A DNA stretch of 15,853 nucleotides from Fimbriimonadales bacterium (GCA_026416065.1 JAOAFW010000154.1:1-15853), one strand, 5' to 3'. Positions 1-6,742 are shown, numbered from the stretch's first letter. The notes: a model not told the origin generated them from the letters alone. Numbers and translations are program-made.

Positions 1-2
1 GC

Positions 3-2120
3 CTGCGACTGGTGTTGCTGGACTGCCTTTTCCGGATGTGTTGCAGCGACACGACCTGCTTCGAGGTGGGCGCGCCCCCTGTGTCGCGCCTGTGGACTAC
101 CACCGCCGACTTCGATGAGGGCGAAACCGACAACATCGATACCAGCAACGACGAGCTCAAACTGCCGCGCGAGCAGACCTTCGAGTATCCGTGGGTCTGG
201 GTGACGAACTACACAAACAATACCGTCTCGAGAATCGACTCACGCCCCTATAAAGAGGTCGGGCGATACCGAATGCCAGGAGTAGTCTCGCGCACCACAG
301 TCGACCGCTTCGGAAATGTGTGGATAGAGTGCCGCGGCGACAACTCGGTACTCCAGATTCTGGATGAGCGTAACTGGTCGCTGGCGTATGACTTCAACGG
401 CAACGGGCAGCTGGACACCAGCCGCGACTTGAACGGGGACGGCTGCATTCAGCCAAACGAAATGCTCCCCTTCGGGCAAGACGAACTGGTGGCGCGCTAT
501 TACAAACTTGCCCGGTACGGGAGCTTCCCGCGCGCGCTGGCGATCGACCTGAACGGCTACTTGTGGGTTGGGCTGTATGACAACAATCGCCTGATCCAGA
601 TCGATCCCAACTTATCGCCCGCGATATTCGGTCCGCATGTAGGTGGCGGAACGCCGCCTGTGCTGGAAAACATTTTTTCTGGTATTTCCGCTCAGGAGTT
701 TGTTCGTCCCTACGGAATGGCAACTGCTGCCAACGGGTTCATCTATGTTGCGGACACCCCCATACGAGCTCCCGGCGCGATTGCGGAGTTCTGCCCGGGC
801 GATCCAGATGTGCCGGGCGATGCCCAGGTGACGCAAGTGGTTACAATCCCCGCTGCGACAGATGGGTATTTTGCGCTGACTTACGGAATCGTTGTGGATC
901 GCGACTGCGTGGTCTGGAGCGCGGACTGGAACATACAGGGTCGTCTCATTCGCTGGGTGCCGTGGCTGGGCGCGGCGGGAGTCGCTGTATCATCGCAAGG
1001 ATTAGGCGGGCGTACACGCGGCGTCAATGTCGACCTGAACGGCTATGTGTGGACATCCCTGACCGACCTTTCCCGAATCTCACGATGGGATCCCGCCACC
1101 CTCACCATCAACGCCAACTATACCGATACCTGCAGCCCCAATCACTCTGGTATCGGGATAGCTTACAACGGTCAAGTGGTTAACCCCGCCAGGCCAGGTG
1201 GGGGTAGCCCAACGGTGACCTTCATCAACCCGCAAACGCTAACTCAGACTGGGTGTGTGAGCTGCGATGGACTTAACCCCTACAACTACAACGACTTCAC
1301 GGGGGCGGTACTGCGCTTCGCGACGAATGAGGGCATCTGGCGCGCGGTGTACGACGGCGGCTGTGAAGACCGCATCTGGGGACGCCTGAACTGGAACGCC
1401 TTCATCCCTGCAGGAACCTCGGTCGTGGTGCGCGTTCGGGCAGGCAACTCGCTACCCATCCTGACAGAGTGGCGAACTGTTGGCAACGGTGAGACCTTCT
1501 GCATTCGTGGGCGGTATCTGGAGGTGGAGGTGCGCCTGTCGCGCACGCCGCGCGTGACGCGCGACTGCAACTATCAGCGTTGCGCTCAGAACGGCGAGTT
1601 CATCACGCCGATTGTGTACGACATCCGCGCCACCTCACTGTGTGAGTGTCCGCCGCAGAACCTGCGCGATGTGTACGGTAAGGTGGTCTGCGACACGGAC
1701 ACCGACGGCATTGCCTCCCCTGCTGACCGCCCGCTTCAAGGCTGGGCCATTACCATCGAGGACTTGCAGGGTAACCGCCTGACTCGCTTCACAAATGAGC
1801 AAGGCGAGTACCGCTTCACAGACATCCCCAACGGCGAGTACCGCCTCTTGCAGGTGACACGCCCCGGCTGGCTACCCATCAACCCGGTCAACGGCGAAGC
1901 GGAAATCGAGGTCAACAACAGCTCGGTACAGATGGACTTCGTGAACCGCTTGCTGGGCGATGTCAATAGCGACGGCTGCATCGATGACTCCGATGTGCTG
2001 GCAGTGCTGTTCGCATTCGGCAACATCGGTGAGAACCTGCCTGAGGACATCACGCAGGACGGCGTTGTGGACGACGCGGACCTGTTGATTGTATTGTTCA
2101 ACTTCGGCGCGGATTGCTAA
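3..2120 (+). CDS. Secreted beta-propeller protein with SdrD-B-like and dockerin-like C-terminus, 5'-truncated
   Basis: The frame is open to the left edge of the window. A GTG at 12 is possible, but the residues after it show no signal peptide, so I treat the N-terminus as missing. Residues below count from that GTG. From about 58 to 400 there are propeller-like blades resembling NHL or Vgb/SMP-30 repeats (WVTNYTNNTVSRID, GNVWIECRGDNSV, GYLWVGLYDNNRLIQID, GYVWTSLTDLSRISRWDP). A Ca-binding-like insert (DFNGNG, DLNGDG) lies near 127-150. A beta-rich, cysteine-containing region spans about 420-550. Residues 554-646 resemble an SdrD-B/carboxypeptidase-regulatory domain (GEYRFTDIPNGEYRL). The last 56 residues carry two dockerin-like repeats, GDVNSDGCIDDSDVLAVLF and a second one starting DITQDGVVDDADLL. 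An extracellular, Ca-dependent surface or adhesive role is inferred; no catalytic residues are recognised. A strong hairpin follows the stop codon. Confidence 0.85.
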   Translation: MRLVLLDCLFRMCCSDTTCFEVGAPPVSRLWTTTADFDEGETDNIDTSNDELKLPREQTFEYPWVWVTNYTNNTVSRIDSRPYKEVGRYRMPGVVSRTTVDRFGNVWIECRGDNSVLQILDERNWSLAYDFNGNGQLDTSRDLNGDGCIQPNEMLPFGQDELVARYYKLARYGSFPRALAIDLNGYLWVGLYDNNRLIQIDPNLSPAIFGPHVGGGTPPVLENIFSGISAQEFVRPYGMATAANGFIYVADTPIRAPGAIAEFCPGDPDVPGDAQVTQVVTIPAATDGYFALTYGIVVDRDCVVWSADWNIQGRLIRWVPWLGAAGVAVSSQGLGGRTRGVNVDLNGYVWTSLTDLSRISRWDPATLTINANYTDTCSPNHSGIGIAYNGQVVNPARPGGGSPTVTFINPQTLTQTGCVSCDGLNPYNYNDFTGAVLRFATNEGIWRAVYDGGCEDRIWGRLNWNAFIPAGTSVVVRVRAGNSLPILTEWRTVGNGETFCIRGRYLEVEVRLSRTPRVTRDCNYQRCAQNGEFITPIVYDIRATSLCECPPQNLRDVYGKVVCDTDTDGIASPADRPLQGWAITIEDLQGNRLTRFTNEQGEYRFTDIPNGEYRLLQVTRPGWLPINPVNGEAEIEVNNSSVQMDFVNRLLGDVNSDGCIDDSDVLAVLFAFGNIGENLPEDITQDGVVDDADLLIVLFNFGADC

Positions 2121-2127
2121 ACGCGCT

Positions 2128-2156
2128 GTGGGGGAAGGCGGCGTGCCTTCCCCCAC
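2128..2156. terminator. Perfect 12-bp hairpin between convergent genes
   Basis: Bases 2128-2139 pair perfectly with 2145-2156, leaving a 5-nt loop. The stem has a run of G on one side and C on the other. It lies 8 bases after the stop of the propeller/dockerin gene and about 75 bases beyond the stop of the convergent HDOD gene. It could act in both directions. There is no T-run on either side, so it may be a factor-assisted terminator or an mRNA 3'-end stabiliser instead of a textbook intrinsic terminator. Confidence 0.6.
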
Positions 2157-2231
2157 TCCAGTGTCATGAATATGAACCCGGACTTGGAGGCGCACCTTTG
2201 AGAGCTGTACACTCTACCTGCAACGCGGCGT

Positions 2232-3071
2232 TCAGCCAAGCAGTACCTGGCTCACTGACTCGAGATGCGTCTCTACGCGCTGACGGATTCGCGTCGCTAT
2301 GTCATCGCTAAGGGAAAGTTTGTTCCCCAGTTCTGCAGGAGGCTGGGAAATACCCTCCGCTTCCCACAAATCCGCCTGTATCACCGCTGCAACCAGCAGC
2401 TGATGCTCACCGTCGGGCAGAAACGGTGCATGATGTTCAGCAATCGCTTGCACGATACGCTCGGGCAATTGCCAGTGATCAGCAATCATCGCTCCTACAT
2501 CAGTGTGTTCACAACCAAAAGTGTGAAGCTCTTGCTCAAGGATCTGCTCCGGTTCACATTCCATCTGTTTCAGCAAGGAGCGGTATTGATTGGGAAAATG
2601 GGTGAACAAGAAAACCATCCCGATATCGTGGAGTAGCCCTGCTATGTAAGCATCTTCAGCCACTCGCTGCCCCCAGCGAGCCGCCTGAACGATGCCCTGT
2701 GCGTAGCTGGCAGAGGCGAGACTATGACGCCAGAGTTGTTGCTCCGTCTCATCAACTCGTGACTCTGTGCGCAGTGCCGCCACCACTGCTACGCTCAGGG
2801 CAATCCCCTTGATCGTGTGTGCACCCAGTAGCAGCAGCGCATGCCGAATACTGCTAATCTGGCGCGCCATCCCGTAATAAGCAGAGTTCGCGATATGGAG
2901 AATCTTGCCACACAGTATCGGATCCTTGTTGATAAGCGACTCCATCTGCTCGATAGTTGCCGTATCCGACTCGACAAGTTCCACCAGGTGCGCTACCGTG
3001 CGGGGTAGCGGTTGAAGTGCTCTAATCGACGCCTCTAACTCCCGTCGACTCATCCGCATCGCAGGCATCAT
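2232..3071 (-). CDS. HDOD-domain signal transduction protein
   Basis: The 279-residue product fits a single HDOD domain. It begins with the typical helix and proline turn (LQPLPRTVAHLVELV, 19-33). Next come the SLINKDPILCGKILHIANSA segment (about 45-64) and the SSIRHALLLLG segment (about 73-83). The partial HD-like motif GLLHDIGMVFLF is at 145-156 and AEHHAPF is near 219. HDOD proteins are cytoplasmic regulators linked to c-di-GMP, motility and stress signalling, and usually lack full phosphodiesterase chemistry. No partner domain is fused here. The first of two tandem ATG codons is at 3071 and the Shine-Dalgarno site is weak, so a start at one of the nearby ATGs (residues 2, 5 or 7) is possible. 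It is divergent from rsmG across a 46-bp gap. The specific signal is unknown. Confidence 0.88.
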   Translation of the reverse strand: MMPAMRMSRRELEASIRALQPLPRTVAHLVELVESDTATIEQMESLINKDPILCGKILHIANSAYYGMARQISSIRHALLLLGAHTIKGIALSVAVVAALRTESRVDETEQQLWRHSLASASYAQGIVQAARWGQRVAEDAYIAGLLHDIGMVFLFTHFPNQYRSLLKQMECEPEQILEQELHTFGCEHTDVGAMIADHWQLPERIVQAIAEHHAPFLPDGEHQLLVAAVIQADLWEAEGISQPPAELGNKLSLSDDIATRIRQRVETHLESVSQVLLG

Positions 3072-3117
3072 TCTCTACAGGGTATTATGGGTACTTGAAA
3101 TTGCATTCTGTAGGGCG

Positions 3118-3852
3118 ATGGAGACGAATTTCGGCGACTGGAGACTGCTCGCACAAACGGAGCGTTGGGGGATCACGCTGGACGAAGTCCGGCGCCATCT
3201 GCTCCAACGCTACCTGAATCACTTATACACGGTCAATCAGCAGATGAATCTAACGCGCGTGCCACCGGAGCAAGCGGTGGCACGTCACTTGCTGGACTCG
3301 CTGTGTCTATTCGCTGTCCATACACCCCCCGAAGGCGCGCGAGTGCTGGACATCGGCTCGGGGGCAGGGCTGCCGGGCATCCCGATTGCTATCGTGCGCC
3401 CTGACCTCAAGGTTACCCTGCTGGATTCGCATGGCAAGACCGTGCAGTTTCTACAGGGCGCTTGCCAGTTGCTTAATCTGAGCGTGGTCGCCATTCAGGC
3501 GCGCGCAGAGGAGTGGGCACACGCGCCAGAAGCTCGCGAGCAGTTCGAAATGGTTGTAGCGCGCGCTGTGGCGAAGATGCCCGTCTTAGCTGAACTGATG
3601 GCTCCGTTTCTTACGGTGGGCGGAGTGGGGCTTGCGCTCAAGAGCGTCCACGAACTGGACGAAATCCGCGCCGCCGAGCCGGCAGTCCGTATATTGGGCG
3701 CGTCCCTTTCCACAGAGACCCTCGAGTTTGAGACCGAGCAGGGTACCGTGCAACGCGCCATCGCGGTACTGCGTAAAGTGCGCCCTACGCCTGCCCAGTA
3801 CCCACGCAGCTGGGCTCAAATCCAAAAACGCCCGCTGGGAGGCAAAGCGTGA
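3118..3852 (+). CDS. rsmG: 16S rRNA (guanine527-N7)-methyltransferase RsmG
   Basis: RsmG (GidB) uses S-adenosylmethionine to methylate N7 of G527 in the 530 loop of 16S rRNA. The 244-residue protein has the family landmarks in order. These are QQMNLTRV (41-48), HLLDSL (57-62), the SAM-binding motif LDIGSGAGLPGIPIAI (77-92), LLDSHGKTVQFL (101-112), the ARAEEWA segment (128-134) and VVARAVAKMPVLAEL (146-160). The length is slightly above the usual 205-240. The ATG at 3118 has only a poor, very close Shine-Dalgarno-like TAGGG. The stop overlaps the glycosyltransferase start as GTGA (3849-3852), implying translational coupling. In many bacteria rsmG lies near oriC, and the DnaA-box array here starts about 1.1 kb downstream. 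Confidence 0.96.
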   Translation: METNFGDWRLLAQTERWGITLDEVRRHLLQRYLNHLYTVNQQMNLTRVPPEQAVARHLLDSLCLFAVHTPPEGARVLDIGSGAGLPGIPIAIVRPDLKVTLLDSHGKTVQFLQGACQLLNLSVVAIQARAEEWAHAPEAREQFEMVVARAVAKMPVLAELMAPFLTVGGVGLALKSVHELDEIRAAEPAVRILGASLSTETLEFETEQGTVQRAIAVLRKVRPTPAQYPRSWAQIQKRPLGGKA

Positions 3853-4970
3853 GAATCGGTGTCGACGCCCGCCTGCTCACAGGCGCATACACCGGCGACC
3901 GCACCTACTGGCGCGGCTTGCTCAAGGCATTTTGCGAAATCCTGAACCCCGCCGAGTACCGCCTTGTGCTGTTCTCCACACGCCCAATTCCAGAGGGTAC
4001 ACTGCCCAACTTGCCCTTGTATGAATCGGTGGTCGCACCGACACGTAGCGAGCGGCTCTGGAGTCTCTTCCGCCTGCCCCAGCTCACCCAAGAACACCGC
4101 TGCGACCTGATTCACACCCAGTACACAGTTTCACCCTTCTTCAAAATCCCCATAGTGACGACAGTTCACGACATCTCGTTCCTGATTGAGCCGCGCTGGT
4201 TCCCGCTGAAGGATCGCATCCTGCTTCGTTTAACCGTGCCCGCTTCATGCCGACGCGCCAAGCGGGTGTTGACCGTCTCAGAGACCTCGCGCGAGGATAT
4301 GATCGAAATTCTACGCCTGCCCCCTGAAAAGGTGGTCGCCACGCCCAACGGTCTACCGGAGGGGTTCTATCCGATAGAGAAGGCACAGGCACAGGTGTGG
4401 GTAAAAGAACGCTACGGAGTCGAATCACCCTTCGCGCTGGCAGTCGGTGTGTTGCAACCGCGCAAGAACTGGGAACTCGCAATGCTCGCCGTCTATTTTG
4501 CCCGCAAAGAGTATGACTTACCTCTTCGCCTCGTGTTGACGGGCAAGCCCGGTTGGGCAAGGCGCGCTCTGAACGAAGCCAAGCGCGAACTGGGGGCAGA
4601 GCAGTGGCTCATCGAGACAGGCTATGTGCCTGACGAGCATCTGGTCTGGCTCTATAACGCGGCGGATGTGTTCCTGTATCCCTCATTCTATGAGGGGTTC
4701 GGACTACCGCCTCTGGAGGCGATGGCGTGTGGAACACCTGTCATCGCTTCCAACGGCGGCGCACTGCCCGAAGTCGTTGGCTCCGGAGGGATCTTGCTGC
4801 CACCCGACGAGGCAGGGCTATGGGCAAATGCTATCCGAACAGTCCTGCAAAACGAACCCTATCGCAGGACGTTGCATGAAAAAGCACTGCAACAGTCAAA
4901 GCGTTTCTCCTGGCGTGCCACCGCCGAACGCACGCTGGAAGCTTACCGCCAAGCAACAGGCTGTGAATAA
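3849..4970 (+). CDS. Glycosyltransferase family 4 (GT4, GT-B fold)
   Basis: The product is a 373-residue retaining glycosyltransferase of the GT4/group 1 type. It probably moves a sugar from a nucleotide donor to a lipid or polysaccharide acceptor at the cytoplasmic face of the membrane. The N-terminal half holds IGVDARLLTGAYTGDRTYWRGLL (split Rossmann entry) and DLIHTQYTVSPFF. The linker has VLTVSETSREDMIE. The donor-binding half has VGVLQPRKNWELA and the signature EGFGLPPLEAMACGTPVIAS, with the E-x7-E pair at E282 and E290, followed by GGALPEVVG. No signal peptide or membrane segment is seen. The GTG start lies inside the stop codon of rsmG, so the two are likely co-transcribed and coupled. 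Donor and acceptor cannot be told from sequence; a cell-surface glycan role is likely. Confidence 0.92.
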   Translation: MRIGVDARLLTGAYTGDRTYWRGLLKAFCEILNPAEYRLVLFSTRPIPEGTLPNLPLYESVVAPTRSERLWSLFRLPQLTQEHRCDLIHTQYTVSPFFKIPIVTTVHDISFLIEPRWFPLKDRILLRLTVPASCRRAKRVLTVSETSREDMIEILRLPPEKVVATPNGLPEGFYPIEKAQAQVWVKERYGVESPFALAVGVLQPRKNWELAMLAVYFARKEYDLPLRLVLTGKPGWARRALNEAKRELGAEQWLIETGYVPDEHLVWLYNAADVFLYPSFYEGFGLPPLEAMACGTPVIASNGGALPEVVGSGGILLPPDEAGLWANAIRTVLQNEPYRRTLHEKALQQSKRFSWRATAERTLEAYRQATGCE

Positions 4971-4990
4971 ACTGCTCCCCCATGTGGAAT

Positions 4991-5059
4991 TGTGGATAAC
5001 TCTGTGGAAAACTCCTGTGGAAAAGTCACCGGCGCGAGTTTTCCACAGAGTTATCCACA
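4991..5059. repeat. Inner 24-bp inverted repeat of paired DnaA boxes
   Basis: Bases 4991-5014 are the exact reverse complement of 5036-5059. Each arm contains one TTATCCACA and one TTTTCCACA box 12 bp apart. Another - strand box (5016-5024) and the GGCGCG-containing spacer sit between the arms. Confidence 0.9.
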
Positions 5060-5092
5060 GCTTATCCACAGTTTTCCACAGAGTTATCCACA
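5038..5092 (+). repeat. 22-bp direct repeat of the TTTTCCACA-TTATCCACA pair
   Basis: Bases 5038-5059 recur exactly at 5071-5092, a shift of 33 bp or about three helical turns. A further TTATCCACA (5062-5070) sits between them. Box starts at 5039, 5051, 5062, 5072 and 5084 are spaced by 12, 11, 10 and 12 bp, so all five boxes lie on roughly one face of the helix. Confidence 0.9.
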
Positions 5093-5380
5093 TCGCAACC
5101 CCCGATATTTAGCATAGCTAATCGAACAACAGGTCAGTAGACAAAAGTTGCAATTTGAGTTCAAAATTGCCCCCCGACCCCCCCAATTTTCCCGACCGCG
5201 CGGTCGAAGTAGACAAAGTTATCCACAATTCCACATCCACCTACTACCATGACCATGGTTTTAAATGCTTAGGGAGAAGAATTCGATTGCGTGTGGAAAA
5301 CTTTCGTACGCGCTCCAAACAGTGTACCAGAAAGGCACATACCACGAGGGAATTCTGTACACCCTTAGCGAGAAAACTTG

Positions 5381-5456
5381 AAAAAACAGGGGATGGTTTA
5401 CGGAGATTCCCCGCCCTGCTCAGAATAACCGGTCGTGTCGAAGGCGAGGAATCTCC
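5381..5456 (-). terminator. Putative terminator of the rplJ-rplL transcript
   Basis: On the - strand, just past the rplL stop, the 9-bp arms 5448-5456 and 5402-5410 are perfectly complementary. An inner CGCC/GGCG pairing (5412-5415 with 5443-5446) extends the stem after one mismatch. The loop is long. A run of six T on the - strand (complement of 5381-5386) follows about 15 bases after the stem. The position suits the end of the ribosomal-protein transcript, but the stem-to-T distance is longer than in a canonical intrinsic terminator. Confidence 0.5.
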
Positions 5457-5467
5457 AATAAGGCACG

Positions 5468-5866
5468 CTACTTGATTTCGACTTTCGCGCCTGCCTCTTC
5501 GAGCTTCTTCTTGATGTCTTCCGCTTCTTCCTTGCTCACGCCTTCTTTGACCTTCTGAGGCGCGCCTTCCACGAGGTCTTTCGCCTCTTTCAGTCCGAGT
5601 TGCGTGATCTCGCGGACGACCTTGATGACCTGCAGCTTGTTGTCGCCTGCAGCCGCCAGCACGACATCGAATGAGGTCTTTTCCTCAGCGGCGGGTGCAG
5701 CTTCTGCTGCCGCGCCGGGCATCATGCCAGGCATTGCCGCAACAGCGACCGGCGCAGCGGCCGACACGCCGTACTTCTCCTGCAATGCCTTGACCAGTTC
5801 GTTCAGCTCCAGAACGGTCATCTCATCGATTGCCTGAATCAGTTCCTCAGCAGTTAGTTTTGCCAT
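5468..5866 (-). CDS. rplL: 50S ribosomal protein L7/L12
   Basis: The product is the 132-residue stalk protein that recruits translation factors to the ribosome. It has the N-terminal dimerisation helices (LTAEELIQAIDEMTVLELNE, 4-23). A flexible Ala/Pro/Met-rich hinge follows at about 35-62, including MPGMMPG and AEAAPAAEEK. The C-terminal domain carries the usual TSFDVVLAAAGDNKLQVIK, REITQLGLKEAKDLVEGAP and KKKLEEAGAKVEIK. The length is near the normal 120-130. The ATG at 5866 is preceded by a strong AGAGGAGG 9 bases upstream. It follows rplJ by 17 bases on the same strand, the standard rplJL operon. Expression is probably set by the L10 leader upstream of rplJ. Confidence 0.98.
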   Translation of the reverse strand: MAKLTAEELIQAIDEMTVLELNELVKALQEKYGVSAAAPVAVAAMPGMMPGAAAEAAPAAEEKTSFDVVLAAAGDNKLQVIKVVREITQLGLKEAKDLVEGAPQKVKEGVSKEEAEDIKKKLEEAGAKVEIK

Positions 5867-5884
5867 AGTAGTTTGCCTCCTCTA

Positions 5885-6478
5885 TCAGGATTGGGTTTCC
5901 GCCTTTTTATCGGCGACAGCCTGCAAGGTGCGCACGAACTGCCCAATTAGCTCGGACAGGGTGCCCACCAGTCCAGAGATGGGCGACTGGAGTGCGCCCA
6001 GAAACTGCGCGATCATCACCTCGCGCGGGGGGAGTTTCGCGAGCGTGTCCACCATGTCGGCGGGATACACGCGCTCGCCGAGTAGCAGCGCTTTTACTTC
6101 GGATTTTCGCGCCTGCTTGATGTAGTCCGTGAGTGCTTTCGCGGCGGCGGCTTCATCGCCCATCACAAATGCGATGGCAGTCATGCCGTGCAGGTACTGC
6201 TCCAGCCCTTCAGGTAAATTCCCCTCGCGCGCGATGCGGTAAAGGGTATTCTTGACCACGCGCAGTTCCGCGCCCGCTTGGCGCAGCTGCTTGCGCAGGT
6301 CAGTGATCTCGCGCACGCTTAGACTGCGAAAATCCACCAGAATCTGTGCTTTGGATTCCTGAATCCATGCACGAATCTGGTTCACCTGTTCTTTTTTATT
6401 ACCGCCCGCTTTAACTTGCCAGGCAGACTGTGGGTTCACAGCCGCCGCGCCTGCTTCTACAACTTCGGTTGTAGCCAT
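5885..6478 (-). CDS. rplJ: 50S ribosomal protein L10
   Basis: L10 anchors L7/L12 dimers to the ribosome base and, with them, represses its own operon by binding the mRNA leader. The 197-residue chain shows KKEQVNQIRAWIQESKAQIL, DFRSLSVREITDLRKQLR, GAELRVVKNTLYRIA and TAIAFVMGDEAAAAKALTDY. It ends in the helical region that binds L12. A longer frame reaches 6562, but I chose the ATG at 6478 because AGGAGGTG (complement of 6487-6494) lies 8 bases ahead of it. The extension would also run through the attenuator hairpin and adds residues unlike L10. The N-terminus still carries about 20 extra residues (ATTEVVEAGAAAVNPQ) before the core. It forms an operon with rplL. Confidence 0.96.
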   Translation of the reverse strand: MATTEVVEAGAAAVNPQSAWQVKAGGNKKEQVNQIRAWIQESKAQILVDFRSLSVREITDLRKQLRQAGAELRVVKNTLYRIAREGNLPEGLEQYLHGMTAIAFVMGDEAAAAKALTDYIKQARKSEVKALLLGERVYPADMVDTLAKLPPREVMIAQFLGALQSPISGLVGTLSELIGQFVRTLQAVADKKAETQS

Positions 6479-6504
6479 TCGGTATACACCTCCTGAGTGG
6501 TCTT

Positions 6505-6706
6505 CGCGCCTTAAAAACAAAAACGCGAGCCACGCCGCAGCAGGCTCGCACGCAAACTCCACATCTCGGACAAAATTAGTCCGAGCGTCCGGTTTAGCTC
6601 GGACGGATTGCCCATGCTATGCTGTCCGTTCTGTGCGCCCTCCTCGGCAGGCGGACCGCGCCGCGGATTATGTCCTGTTTAGGACGCCTGCTGTCTGCGG
6701 TATGGC
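6505..6706 (-). ncRNA. L10-type ribosomal leader RNA
   Basis: The untranslated leader of rplJ shows the L10-leader landmarks on the - strand. GACAGCAGGCG (complement of 6685-6695) is followed by a small hairpin, GTCCT-AAAC-AGGAC (complement of 6672-6685). The partner arm CGCCTGCCGAGG (complement of 6642-6653) comes next, so AGCAGGCG/CGCCTGC close a stem. This resembles the known L10(L12)4 binding element before rplJ in many bacteria. Downstream, GTCCGAGC-type segments can form two mutually exclusive hairpins before the attenuator terminator. The exact 5' end is inferred from the promoter. The call rests on pattern memory, not on a covariance search. Confidence 0.75.
6513..6549 (-). terminator. 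Attenuator terminator upstream of rplJ
   Basis: On the - strand, GCGAGCC (complement of 6543-6549) pairs with GGCTCGC (complement of 6525-6531), leaving an 11-nt loop. TTTTTGTTTTT (complement of 6513-6523) follows almost at once, so this is a good intrinsic terminator. It lies between the rplJ promoter and the rplJ start codon, 35 bases before the ATG. It must therefore be read through for rplJL expression and most likely acts as the attenuator of the L10 leader. Confidence 0.8.
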
Positions 6707-6712
6707 AAAAAA

Positions 6713-6742
6713 AGTATACCTCAATGCGTGGCACGGGGTCAA
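6713..6742 (-). promoter_or_regulatory. Sigma70-type promoter of rplJ-rplL
   Basis: On the - strand, TTGACC (complement of 6737-6742) is separated by 18 bases from TATACT (complement of 6713-6718). The predicted start site is near 6706, giving a leader of about 230 nt. The -35 box overlaps the stop codon of the upstream carbon-nitrogen hydrolase gene. Confidence 0.7.

Larger units (their letters stand above)
4982..5236. repeat. Outer 20-bp inverted repeat flanking the DnaA-box array
   Basis: Bases 4982-5001 are the exact reverse complement of 5217-5236. Each arm holds a near-box AATTCCACA fused to a perfect TTATCCACA box. The two arms therefore face each other across about 215 bp that contains the other DnaA boxes and the A+T-rich segment. 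Confidence 0.9.
4982..5300. other. DnaA-box cluster, candidate oriC or DnaA-titration locus
   Basis: Ten 9-mers match the DnaA box family. TTATCCACA occurs at 5051-5059, 5062-5070, 5084-5092 and 5219-5227 on the + strand and at 4991-4999 on the - strand. TTTTCCACA occurs at 5039-5047 and 5072-5080 (+) and at 5003-5011, 5016-5024 and 5292-5300 (-). Two AATTCCACA near-boxes (4983-4991 and 5227-5235) each share one base with a perfect box. Between the main array and the box at 5219 lies a stretch (5101-5170) that I hand-count as about 63% A+T, a possible unwinding element. It is followed by C-rich runs and the palindrome GACCGCGCGGTC at 5194-5205. The block is non-coding. The number of boxes and the nearby rsmG favour oriC. 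No dnaA or dnaN is in view, and rplJL would be transcribed head-on from it, so a regulatory or titration site remains possible. Confidence 0.75.

Noticed and set aside
3072..3117. Promoters in the gap between the HDOD gene and rsmG
   Set aside because: CATAAT- and TATTAT-like hexamers occur, but no -35 box is found at suitable spacing on either strand.
4991..5092. CRISPR-like array reading of the repeated TTATCCACA units
   Set aside because: The units are 9-mers in both orientations with 1-4-bp gaps, without uniform repeats or spacers. They are DnaA boxes.
4896..5093. Reverse-strand 65-codon open frame across the DnaA-box array
   Set aside because: Its peptide is just the translation of repeated TGTGGAAAA/TGTGGATAA boxes. 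No ribosome binding site is seen, and the DNA repeats explain it fully.
5155..5475. Forward 106-codon frame between the DnaA boxes and rplL
   Set aside because: It has no ATG start or Shine-Dalgarno site, its composition is unlike a protein, and it crosses the putative terminator and the rplL 3' end.
6479..6562. N-terminal extension of rplJ by 28 residues
   Set aside because: It would translate the attenuator hairpin and T-run. The ATG at 6478 has an ideal AGGAGGTG site.
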